DNA of 64,000 nucleotides, from contig CAMBBS010000008.1 of assembly GCA_945863875.1 (NCBI GenBank), forward strand, positions 62,001-126,000. The letters run 5' to 3'. The position numbers and the translations under genes are program-made. The stretch comes from Desulfopila aestuarii DSM 18488 (GTDB lineage Bacteria > Desulfobacterota > Desulfobulbia > Desulfobulbales > Desulfocapsaceae). The notes beneath the pieces were generated by a model. It was not told the DNA's origin, made no database searches, and worked only from the letters and a program-made list of their open reading frames with translations. Positions 1 through 7,518 of the stretch are shown here, piece after piece (within the stretch, counting starts at the first letter, position 1; each line of letters opens with the position of its first letter).

Positions 1-156
1 CCGGTCGAAAAAAAGCTTCTTGCCGAGTTCTACTTTTGCCTCCGTCTGCGGATTGTTATCCGGGACGGGGACTTTTCCGACCGGCAAAAGCGGGCCGGTC
101 ATTCCACAAACCGGCAGACAAAGCAGCATGAGAATCATGCAAAATATTTTTTTCAT
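1..156 (-). CDS. Di-heme cytochrome c peroxidase, N-terminal fragment
   Basis: Only the first 52 codons lie inside the window; the gene runs off the left edge. The product begins with a signal peptide (MKKIFCMILMLLCLPVCG) and continues with VPVPDNNPQTEAKVELGKKL and FFDR, the typical mature N-terminus of bacterial di-heme cytochrome c peroxidases (CcpA/MauG family), which reduce periplasmic hydrogen peroxide with electrons from c-type cytochromes. No heme CxxCH motif is reached yet. It starts four bases after the stop of the DsbA-like selenoprotein gene on the same strand, so the two are probably co-transcribed, which fits a periplasmic redox or oxidative-stress role. Family call is fairly firm; completeness cannot be judged. 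Confidence 0.75.
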   Translation of the reverse strand, partial: MKKIFCMILMLLCLPVCGMTGPLLPVGKVPVPDNNPQTEAKVELGKKLFFDR

Positions 157-160
157 CCGG

Positions 161-757
161 CTACATTCCTTTCTGCTTCAATAGTTCGTCGATTATCTTC
201 TTGAAGTACTCGAAGGGGCGTTCACCGACAATTTGACGGCCATTGATATAGAAGGTCGGTGTGTTGTAGAGATCTATTGACTCGGCGTACAGCACGTCGC
301 CGTCAATCTCCTTGCTGTGCCCACCGCTGTCGATGGATTCGGTGAATTTCTTTACGTCAAGCCCCAACTCTTGTGCATAAGAGATGAGACTGGCCCGGTC
401 GAGCTTGGGTGAACGGGTCAGGAGAATTTCATGCATCTCCCAGTATTTCCCCTGATCCCTTGCGGCCAGCGACGCCTCGGCAGCTGTTTTTGAGAAATCA
501 CGGTATTTGTAGGGATAATTCTTAATGACACGTCTGATCTTGCCGGGGTAGGTCTGCATGAGCTGTTTGACGGTCGGACCGGCCGCCACACAATGCGGTC
601 ATTGGAAATCGATAAACTCAATGATTGTCACCGGGGCATCTTCAGGCCCGAACGTGGGAGAGTCGCCAATGGGAATCTCGATCTTTTTCTCTTCCGCCTG
701 AGCCATACCAAAGCATAACAGAAGAACAACACCTAGCAGTAATTTTTTCATCATCAT
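161..757 (-). CDS. DsbA-like thioredoxin-fold selenoprotein (UxxC), secreted
   Basis: The reading frame is continuous from ATG codons at 757/754/751 to the stop at 161 only if the in-frame UGA at 599-601 is read as selenocysteine. The product is then 198 residues: signal peptide (about 1-21), a DsbA/thioredoxin_4 domain with the redox motif FQ-U53-P-H-C, and the cis-proline segment NTPTFYING. In the family the first position of this motif is normally the nucleophilic Cys of CPHC, so Sec replaces exactly the catalytic residue. The role is thiol-disulfide exchange in the periplasm, substrate unknown. Without recoding, the signal peptide and half the active site would be lost, yet the downstream frame is fully conserved, which argues against a pseudogene. 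No strong ribosome binding site separates the three adjacent ATGs. Sec-containing DsbA-like proteins are a known bacterial class. Confidence 0.85.
570..601 (-). other. UGA selenocysteine codon and putative SECIS of the DsbA-like gene
   Basis: TGA (599-601, minus strand) sits in the frame of the DsbA-like protein at the first position of its active-site motif. Bacterial SECIS hairpins lie directly 3' of the codon. Here the next 30 bases are GC-rich and contain CGG-TCCGA-CCG and overlapping GGCCGG segments that can pair. The fold is my reading by eye, so the UGA assignment rests mainly on the protein alignment. Confidence 0.6.
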
Positions 758-833
758 ATTATTTGACGAACCCGTAAAATTTTCGGATGGCTACCACGCA
801 GATGAACAGTTTTTACCACGCCATCATCATTTA

Positions 834-861
834 AAAAGGGGATACCGCAGTATCCCCTTTT
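834..861. terminator. Bidirectional rho-independent terminator
   Basis: Perfect hairpin GGGGATAC (838-845), loop CGCA, GTATCCCC (850-857), flanked by A and T runs on either side. It lies just beyond the stop of the formate dehydrogenase gamma gene and upstream of the DsbA-like gene, so it ends the fdn operon and separates it from the selenoprotein/peroxidase unit on the same strand. Confidence 0.85.
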
Positions 862-892
862 CTCCTTATATTACATCGTCAAAAAGCATGGA

Positions 893-1498
893 TTACATCT
901 TTCCAGCTGCTTTCATCCACTTGGGATAACGTCTCTTTGCTTCACTGAGCGGCAGGGTGCCGCTGACCATCAGCTTGAACGTCCCCGGATTTGCCAGTGT
1001 CCCTAGATAAACGTGCACCGGCACGGCGATAACAAAGACGATGAAGGCAATATTATGCACCAGGTGGGCAAGAAGCAACATCGACGCATTGTCTTTCATA
1101 AACCAGAGGGCGAAACCGGACAGGGCAATGGCAATACCGGCACCGACAATGGCCAGATAATAGAGCTTCTGCCCCGGATTGTATTTGCCCATCGGCGGAA
1201 CCGTCACCTTGTGTGACAAATACCCGCCGGCCACCTTGAACCATTGCACATCGTCGGCGTCATACTCCAGGGCATCCTTGAAATAGTGGCGCATGGAGTA
1301 GAGCAGGGACAGACTGAAAACCACCCCGCCATAATTGTGCACTGTTTTCATACCGTTCACTCCGCCGAAAACGGAACTGACCGCTTCCCAGTGGAACAGG
1401 AAGGCGAAGCCCGTGATCATCAGCAGGATGCAGCTTCCGGCGAGGATCCAGTGGTTCAGGATCTCGTCGACACTCGATTTTCTTACCATCTCGGCCAT
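893..1498 (-). CDS. fdnI: Formate dehydrogenase gamma subunit, cytochrome b
   Basis: This 201-residue integral membrane protein matches the FdnI/FdoI/FdhC cytochrome b family. It has about four hydrophobic segments and histidines inside or next to them (LNHWILAGS, TVHNYGG, LLAHLVHNI, PVHVYLG) suited to bis-histidine heme b. The C-terminus EAKRRYPKWM is typical of the family. It anchors the enzyme and passes electrons from the beta subunit to quinone or another membrane carrier. The ATG at 1498 is chosen because AGGAGGTG precedes it by four bases; a longer frame upstream only overlaps the fdnH end in another reading frame. The stop of fdnH lies one base away, so the genes are tightly coupled. 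Confidence 0.92.
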   Translation of the reverse strand: MAEMVRKSSVDEILNHWILAGSCILLMITGFAFLFHWEAVSSVFGGVNGMKTVHNYGGVVFSLSLLYSMRHYFKDALEYDADDVQWFKVAGGYLSHKVTVPPMGKYNPGQKLYYLAIVGAGIAIALSGFALWFMKDNASMLLLAHLVHNIAFIVFVIAVPVHVYLGTLANPGTFKLMVSGTLPLSEAKRRYPKWMKAAGKM

Positions 1499-1499
1499 G

Positions 1500-2270
1500 T
1501 TACACCTCCTCTTCCTTTTCCTTGTGGGGGCCAATGGCCAGATAGTGAATCGCCGCCGCGGCAACCACACCGCCCAGACCAAACAACGAGAGCGGCTTCA
1601 GATACGTATGCCAGAAGACGACGCTGCTCGGAATGGTTGGATTTTCTTTCATACCGTACAGCTTGGGCTCATCCTTGAAGGCGAAGATCGTGCCCAGACC
1701 GCTCAGATCCTTTTCGCCATAAATGGTATTGAAACCGTCCTTTTTAGCGAGACTGATCAGCTCATCCCGATCACCGTATTTCAGTGCGCCGGTGGGGCAT
1801 GTCTTGACACAGGCCGGTTGCATCCCTGCAGTAATACGGTCGTCACAGAGGTTGCATTTGGCCACCTTATTTTCCGCATCGTAGCGGGGAACATCGAACG
1901 GACAGGCGGTAACGCAGAGCTTGCAGCCGATGCACTTGTCCCGATCGTAGGCCACGGCACCCTCCGCCGTCCGGTACAATGCCCCGGAAGGACAGATGGT
2001 CATGCAGCCCGCGTCCTCGCAGTGCATGCACCGCCTGCTGACAAAGAGCCAGCGCACAGGATTCTCCTGTGACGGCACTTCGTTGTACTGAATAATGTTG
2101 AATGCCGCACTGGCCAGGTCCGGTGGGTTCTGGTACGTGCCGTTGTTTGTGGTCTTGATAGCCGGCAGCTGGTTCCAGGACTTGCAGGCGACCTGACATG
2201 CCCTGCAGCCGATGCAAGCCTCTGGCGTAACCAGGATTGCTTTGCGGTTTTTCGTAGTATCGTTTGCCAT
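1500..2270 (-). CDS. fdnH: Formate dehydrogenase beta subunit, 4Fe-4S ferredoxin
   Basis: A 256-residue FdnH/FdoH-type electron-transfer subunit. It carries four cysteine clusters typical of four [4Fe-4S] sites (CIGCRACQVAC, CMHCEDAGCMTIC, CIGCKLCVTAC, CNLCDD...CVKTC). A C-terminal hydrophobic segment (SLFGLGGVVAAAAIHYLAIG) anchors it in the membrane next to the gamma subunit, as in E. coli formate dehydrogenase-N. It passes electrons from the catalytic subunit to heme b. It is the middle gene of the three-gene operon and starts eight bases after the fdnG stop. Confidence 0.95.
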   Translation of the reverse strand: MANDTTKNRKAILVTPEACIGCRACQVACKSWNQLPAIKTTNNGTYQNPPDLASAAFNIIQYNEVPSQENPVRWLFVSRRCMHCEDAGCMTICPSGALYRTAEGAVAYDRDKCIGCKLCVTACPFDVPRYDAENKVAKCNLCDDRITAGMQPACVKTCPTGALKYGDRDELISLAKKDGFNTIYGEKDLSGLGTIFAFKDEPKLYGMKENPTIPSSVVFWHTYLKPLSLFGLGGVVAAAAIHYLAIGPHKEKEEEV

Positions 2271-2278
2271 ATTCCCCC

Positions 2279-5200
2279 CTATGCCTTTCGGACGTTGACC
2301 ATGAAGGCCTTCGACTCGGGTATCATTGTATTCGCGTCGCCCACGTTTGGCGTAAGCAGGTTAGCACTGTCATACCCGCTGCCATCCTCGGGAAACTGCC
2401 ATCCGAAATGCCAGGGAAGACCGACCTGGTGAACCGTCGTGTTGGATATCTTGAATGGCTTGAACCGTTCGGAGATCATCGCGACCGCTTTTACCTCGCC
2501 ACGGGCGGAGGAAACGATAACCGTCTCCCCGTTGGTCAAACTCAACTCTTTGCCAAGTTCAAAACCCATCTCCACGAAGTTCTGCGGCTGCATTTCCAGC
2601 AACCAGGAACAGTGCCGTGTCATACAGCCGGTCTGCCAGTGTTCCGACACCCGGTAGGTCGTCCCGACAAAGGGGAAGCGCAGGTCACAGGAAGCAAAGA
2701 CATCCATCTTGTCGCCGAAAATCTTGATGGTCGGATTAATCCGCTGACCGGACATCGCGTTTACCTCGACCGGACATTCCAAAGCTTCATAATGTTCCGG
2801 GAAAGGACCTTCCGCAAGGCCGGGGCCAAAGATCGAGGCGACACCGTCTGGCTTCATGATGAAGGGGAATTTCCCTTCAGTGCCCATCGGCGGTGCGGGA
2901 CCGTCGGGAATGTCACCTTCCCAGACGCCTGGTTTGCCGGTTGCGGCGGCGAGCTTGGTCGGATTCCATTTCAGGAGCGGTCGTTTCTCGTCCCACGGTT
3001 TTCCCTGCGGGTCTACCGAAGCCCGGTTGTAGATTATCCTCCGGTTTACCGGCCATGCCCATGACCAGCCCGGGTAGAGTCCAAGTCCGGTTGGGTCGTC
3101 CTTGCCGCGCCGCGCCATCATGTTAACTTCCTTGCCGTCCTTCAGGATATACGAATTGCAGTAGATCCAGTTGCCGCTCGAGGTGCTGCCATCCGCCTGG
3201 AGCGAGGGAAAGCTGGTGACCAGGTCACCTTTCTTACCGATGAGCTTCGGCGGAGTGACCTTCATGTCGTAGACATCTTCAAGGAAATAACCGTTGATCT
3301 CTTTGGCAACGGCATGTATGTCAATGTGTTTTACCTTACCGGCGGCATCACGTTCCCCATACTCCCAGCTGAGGTTGACAATTGGATCCGGGTAGGCGCC
3401 GCCTTCTTTCTTGTAGAGTTCCTTTACTTTGAAAAACAACTCATTAATGATCTCGGCATCGGGCTTTGACTGACCGATCGGCTCAACCGCTTTATAGCGC
3501 CATTGCGCCCAGCGTCCGGAATTGGAAATACTTCCTTCTTTCTCCATTGAGGAGCAGCAGGGCAGCATGAAAACTTCGGTCTGGATATTCTTCGGGTCCA
3601 TGCCGGGGCTGCGCCAGAATGAGCCGGTCTCGTTGTCGAAGAGGTTGACGTTGACCAGCCATTTGAGCTTGGTCATGGCCTCACGGGTCTTGTTGGAGTT
3701 GGCTCCCGAACATGCCGGGTTCTGCCCCCAGGCGAAAAAGCCGTCGAAATCACCCTTCAGCATTTTGTCGAAGATCATCAGCCACGAGGCGTTTTGACCA
3801 ACGTCGGTCTTCGGCAGCCAGGAGTAACCGAAATCATTCTCCTTGGTTGCCGCTTCCCCATAGATGGCCTTGAGGTAGCTGGTGATGTACTTATTTCGGT
3901 TGGACCACCAGTTGACGCTTCGCGGTTCTTTGGTTGTCGGGGTGGTCTTGTCGATATAGGTCGCGAGGTCGACAAGGGACGCATTCGGCGTCGGGTTGTA
4001 GCCGGGCAGGATATGGAACAGGAGGCCCTGATCCGTGGATCCCTGAACATTGGCCTCGCCGCGCAGGGCGTTGATGCCGCCGCCTGCTATGCCCATATTG
4101 CCAAGCAACTGCTGGATGATGGTCATGGTCCTGATATTCTGCGTACCGACGGTGTGCTGGGTCCACCCCATGGCATAGCATTCGGTGCCGGCACGATCGG
4201 GCTTGCCGGTCGAACCAAAGATTTCATAAACCGCCAGCAGTTTGTCCTTGGGCGTCCCGGTAATATCGACTACCTGTTCCACGGTGTACCGGTCATAGTG
4301 CTTTTTCAGAAGCTGGAACACGCAGTTCGGATCTTGCAGGGTAGGATCCTTCAAGGCAAGGCCGTTCTCGTCCTTCTGGAAGGTCCAGGATTTCTTGTCG
4401 TATTTTTTCGTCTCCAGGTTGTATCCGGAGAACAGTCCATCCAGATCCGCCGGGCCTTGGTAATCGAGACTTACCAGGTAGGAAGCATTGGTGTAGTTGA
4501 CAACGTATTCCTTGAAAAAGAGGTTGTTGTCGAGGATGTACTTGATCATGCCGCCGAGGAAGGCAATATCCGTTCCGGAACGGAGCGGGGCGTAGAGATC
4601 CGCCTTGGCGGCGGTTTGCGTAAAGCGTGGATCAACACAGATAAGTTTTGCACCCTTTTCCCGGGCACGCATTATCCACTTCATAGAAACTGGATGGTTT
4701 GATGCTGGATTTGAGCCCATTGCCAAGATAACATCGGCGTTTTTCAGGTCAATCCAGTGGTTGGTCATTGCACCGCGTCCGAACGACTCTGCCAGAGCCG
4801 CAACAGTTGCACTGTGTCAGATACGCGCCTGGTGTTCAACGTGCACCAGGCCCCATGACCGAACAAGTTTTTGCAGAATGAAGCATTCCTCGTTGTCAAG
4901 GGCGGCGCTGCCTATGTGGGCGATGGCGTCGGTCCGGTTGACCACGAAATCTTTTTCGACTTCAATCACGCTGCCGTCCGGCTGCGTCTCTTTGACTTTA
5001 GCCTTGCTCACCGTCTTGAAGCTCTTGTCACGGGAGTCTTTGACAAGGCGGGCGATTCTATCCAGCGCCCAGTCCCACTCCACTTCTTTCCACGCCGTCC
5101 CGCCGGGTTCGCGATACATCGGTTTTTGCACGCGATTGTCGTTGTTGACGAGCTGACTGACGGAAGACCCTTTGGAGCACAGGGTTCCTTCATTTATCGG

Positions 5201-5422
5201 ATGATCAGGATCGCCTTCGGTGTTGATAATCTTGCCGTTCTCGGCGTAGACGACTATGCCGCACCCGACCGAGCAGTACGGACAGATCGTCGTCGTCTGC
5301 TTTGCGTTTTTGATCCTCAATTCCCGGGCATACGCCTTTGCAGGGTCGAGGTTCACGCCAAGCGATGCGACCAGAACGGTGCCGCCTGACAGTTTAAGAA
5401 AATCCCGCCTTGATACTCCCAT
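2279..5422 (-). CDS. fdnG: Selenocysteine formate dehydrogenase alpha subunit
   Basis: One gene of 1047 residues that an automatic caller would split in two, because the in-frame UGA at 4817-4819 encodes Sec202. The context HVEHQARI-U-HSATVAALAE followed by SFGRGAMTNHW is the signature of FdnG/FdoG. The N-terminus has a twin-arginine signal (SRRDFLKLSGG), so the enzyme is exported folded. A [4Fe-4S] site follows (C47, C50, C54, C82), then the molybdopterin domains; Mo versus W cannot be told from sequence. It oxidises formate to CO2, with Sec ligating the metal. Length is close to E. coli FdnG (1015). AAAGGAG precedes the ATG by six bases. It heads the fdnGHI operon behind a long untranslated region. 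Confidence 0.95.
4785..4819 (-). other. UGA selenocysteine codon and putative SECIS of fdnG
   Basis: TGA at 4817-4819 aligns with the Sec codon of formate dehydrogenases. About 18 bases further on, GGCTCT (4799-4794) can pair with AGAGTC (4790-4785) around a GGC loop, within the usual distance range of bacterial SECIS apical stems. The pairing was read by eye. Confidence 0.75.
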
Positions 5423-5475
5423 GTAAAACTCCTTTCTTGTTTATCACAAGTGAGGTGAGGTAAGAAGTGTAAAAC

Positions 5476-5505
5476 CCGGTTGACATAAACCTGCATTTCA
5501 ACCGG
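5476..5505. repeat. Inverted repeat in fdn leader, CCGGTTGA arms
   Basis: CCGGTTGA (5476-5483) and TCAACCGG (5498-5505) form an 8-bp perfect inverted repeat with a 14-base loop, about 55 bases upstream of the fdnG start. No T run follows on either strand, so it looks more like an operator or RNA regulatory hairpin than a terminator. Confidence 0.55.
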
Positions 5506-5543
5506 ACCGTGTCCCATATGTAGCCGCGCCTTCCAACCCCTCC

Positions 5544-5563
5544 GTTTCCTGGTGTAAGGAAAC
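5544..5563. repeat. Inverted repeat in fdn leader, GTTTCCT arms
   Basis: GTTTCCT (5544-5550) and AGGAAAC (5557-5563) are a 7-bp perfect inverted repeat with a six-base spacer, about 120 bases upstream of the fdnG start. The short spacer fits a dimeric regulator site; no regulator is identified. Confidence 0.5.
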
Positions 5564-5795
5564 CGGAAAAAGCGCACTGGTCATGTACGCAAATCAAGTA
5601 TCTGTCCATGACGAGAAAATAAAGAGACCATATCCTGTCACGCAATTGGAACGGTCCCCATGCTAATCTAGTAGCGACAGTATAGAAAAATGACGGCAAA
5701 TAGGGAATCAGCCGGATGCTTTTTTTTATGTAAGGAAATGACCCAGGCGAACGCTGGAAAACGGTATTACGGGAGTAGGGTTTTTACTGAAGAAA

Positions 5796-5816
5796 ATGTA
5801 GGTCAGATGCCTACAT
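5796..5816. repeat. Inverted repeat ATGTAGG/CCTACAT, possible weak terminator
   Basis: ATGTAGG (5796-5802), a seven-base loop, CCTACAT (5810-5816). Read on the minus strand the stem is followed by TTTTCTT, so it could act as a weak terminator for a transcript from the right. The stop of a small minus-strand ORF falls inside it. Confidence 0.35.
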
Positions 5817-5970
5817 GGCGTAGCGGGGAGATGTGACAGATTTTTTTGCAGCAGATTCTTGATGCAGCATATTGTAAACGCTCTTTCCTGCCTGTCAACA
5901 CCGAAACCGAAACAAACCACAACACACCAAGACCGACAAAAAGGACCAGGGAAAATGCCGGTCGATCCAT
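5803..5970 (-). CDS. Possible 55-residue single-span membrane peptide
   Basis: An open frame whose product starts MDRPAFSLVLFVGLGVLWFV, a convincing transmembrane segment of about 20 residues followed by TGRKER, which suggests a cytoplasmic C-terminus by the positive-inside rule. The tail contains CC and C residues. No good ribosome binding site is visible and the frame matches no family I recognise. The hairpin at 5796-5816 overlaps its stop. It could equally be a chance hydrophobic reading in an AT-richer intergenic stretch. Confidence 0.22.
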   Translation of the reverse strand: MDRPAFSLVLFVGLGVLWFVSVSVLTGRKERLQYAASRICCKKICHISPLRHVGI

Positions 5971-6080
5971 GCGGCATGATCTGCCGTCGCTGACCATTGT
6001 CCGGACTTGACAGTTCGCACGGCGGTGAACGTTCAACGATGTTCCATGGCGAATGGTCCGAAAAGGCTTCGAAAAATCCA

Positions 6081-6110
6081 TTGACAAACGCTTCCGGTGT
6101 TTAGTATATA
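6081..6110 (+). promoter_or_regulatory. Sigma-70-type promoter of rpsU
   Basis: TTGACA (6081-6086), 18-base spacer, TATATA (6105-6110), about 100 bases upstream of the rpsU start. It is the best consensus promoter in this intergenic region. Confidence 0.65.
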
Positions 6111-6212
6111 AACGAGATTGTTTTCTTGAAACTAGAGCTATTTACTAAAAAGACAGATAACATGCTGATCTTTTTATAATAATCATGACTAATTCCCTAA
6201 ACGGAGCCACAA

Positions 6213-6407
6213 ATGATAGAAGTTGAAGTCCGAGGAGATCTTGAGTACGCAATTCGTCAGCTGAAAAAAAAGCTGCAGATAGACGGTATTAAGAGAGAGC
6301 TGAAACGTCGTGAGTACTACGAGAAACCGAGTGTGAAAAAGCGCCGGAAGCAGGCGGAAGCCCGCAGAAAACTCCGCAAGTTCAACCGAATGAAAAAATC
6401 ATTCTAA
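6213..6407 (+). CDS. rpsU: 30S ribosomal protein S21
   Basis: A 64-residue, strongly basic protein matching bS21 along its length (MIEVEVRGDLEYAIRQLKKK at the start; RREYYEKPSVKKRRKQAEAR in the middle). It binds the small ribosomal subunit near the anti-Shine-Dalgarno region and supports initiation. GGAG precedes the ATG by six bases. It has its own promoter and is followed by a palindromic hairpin, so it may be transcribed mostly alone, although xerD follows on the same strand. Confidence 0.95.
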   Translation: MIEVEVRGDLEYAIRQLKKKLQIDGIKRELKRREYYEKPSVKKRRKQAEARRKLRKFNRMKKSF

Positions 6408-6418
6408 CAGGCTGCCCC

Positions 6419-6450
6419 GTTCAAAGCCTGACTGCAGTCAGGCTTTGAAC
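6419..6450. terminator. 32-base perfect palindrome after rpsU
   Basis: GTTCAAAGCCTGACTG and its exact reverse complement are joined without a spacer and begin 12 bases after the rpsU stop. The RNA would form a long stem with a minimal loop. No uridine run follows, so it is either an imperfect terminator or an RNA-stabilising 3' end. Confidence 0.55.
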
Positions 6451-6499
6451 CATGTTCAGCTTCCTGACAAGGCAGCCAATGCCTGACAGCTGAGGCGCC

Positions 6500-7417
6500 A
6501 TTAAAACGACGACAATACCCGCACAATTTACCGCAGCACAGGAACTGTATCTGCACTACCTTATTTCCGAAAGAAGGTTGGCAGAGAACAGCGTCGAGGC
6601 GTATGCCGCCGATATCAACTTTTTTCTCATCTTTCTCACCGCGCAAAAAAAAAGAACGCTGAATGCTGTCGACCTGGCGGCGATTCATGGCTTTCTCGAG
6701 CAAGGCCGGGAACAACACCAGGTGGGCAATCGAACCAATGGTCGGCGTATTTCCGCATTGAAGTCATTTTTTGCTTTCCTGCTCCGGGAAAAGCTGGTCA
6801 CGCACAACCCCTTCAGCACCATCGACCTGCCCCGCAGCGGCAGAAGTCTGCCCAAAGCCCTTTCCCAAAATGAAGTGCTGCGATTACTTGCCCCGCCAAA
6901 CAGCCCGACGCCGATCGCCGGAAGGGATAATGCCATGCTCTTTCTGCTCTACTCAACAGGGCTCAGGGTCTCCGAACTGGTGCGGCTGCCCCTGTCCGGC
7001 TGTAATCTTGCCGCCGGTTTTGTCCGGGTTATCGGTAAGGGCAATAAAGAACGGTTGATTCCCTTCGGCAACCAGGCAAAAGAAAAGATTGAACAGTATC
7101 TCAAATTATCACGGCCACTTATCCTCAAGGGCAAAAGAAGCAACTATCTCTTTATAACTGCTCGCGGCAGTTGCATGACCCGTTTGAGGTTCTGGCAGAT
7201 AGTTCGTAAGACGGCACTGGCCGCCGGTATAGAAAAAGATATCTCCCCCCATATGCTCCGCCACTCGTTTGCCACCCATCTGCTCAGCCACGGTGCCGAT
7301 CTGCGTGCGGTGCAAATGATGCTCGGCCACGCAGACATCGCCACCACCCAGATTTATACCCATATCGATCAGGACAGATTAAAAAGTATCCATAAAAAGT
7401 TTCATCCCCGGGGATAG
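6500..7417 (+). CDS. xerD: Tyrosine recombinase XerD-like
   Basis: Numbered from 6500, this 305-residue protein has an N-terminal SAM-like DNA-binding domain (to about residue 110) and a C-terminal catalytic domain with the full tyrosine-recombinase set: R156 in STGLRVSEL, K180 in GKGNKER, H251-x-x-R254 in HMLRHSFATHLL, H277 in LGHADI and nucleophile Y286 in QIYTH. XerC/XerD resolve chromosome dimers at dif. The first conventional start in frame is TTG 6578, but homologous N-terminal sequence (AQFTAAQELYLHYLISERRL) continues upstream to a stop at 6491 with no ATG, GTG or TTG. ATT at 6500, preceded by TGAGG, is my tentative start; TTG 6578 would remove the first helix. XerC cannot be excluded. 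Confidence 0.85.
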   Translation: MKTTTIPAQFTAAQELYLHYLISERRLAENSVEAYAADINFFLIFLTAQKKRTLNAVDLAAIHGFLEQGREQHQVGNRTNGRRISALKSFFAFLLREKLVTHNPFSTIDLPRSGRSLPKALSQNEVLRLLAPPNSPTPIAGRDNAMLFLLYSTGLRVSELVRLPLSGCNLAAGFVRVIGKGNKERLIPFGNQAKEKIEQYLKLSRPLILKGKRSNYLFITARGSCMTRLRFWQIVRKTALAAGIEKDISPHMLRHSFATHLLSHGADLRAVQMMLGHADIATTQIYTHIDQDRLKSIHKKFHPRG

Positions 7418-7518
7418 CCGGGAAGATTTTTTGCCCTGCTTGTGGCATATTCCCGAAAAACGCCCTATAATATATTATTATTACAACATTTTTCACTCAG
7501 GATCGACAGCACACCGCA

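Larger units (their letters stand above)
5423..6080. other. Long intergenic leader between fdnG and rpsU
   Basis: About 660 bases between the divergent fdnG (minus) and rpsU (plus) genes. It holds three perfect inverted repeats, listed separately, and one weak small-ORF candidate on the minus strand. I could not pick out a convincing sigma-70 or sigma-54 promoter for fdnG; the fdn transcript probably starts within 5500-5750. The rpsU promoter lies at the right end. Confidence 0.5.

Noticed and set aside
590-757. DsbA-like protein as a truncated gene starting near 589
   Set aside because: Sequence upstream of the UGA encodes a signal peptide and the first half of the active site in the same frame.
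4768-4819. Frameshift or pseudogene break within fdnG
   Set aside because: The two halves are in the same frame, separated only by one UGA at the known Sec position.
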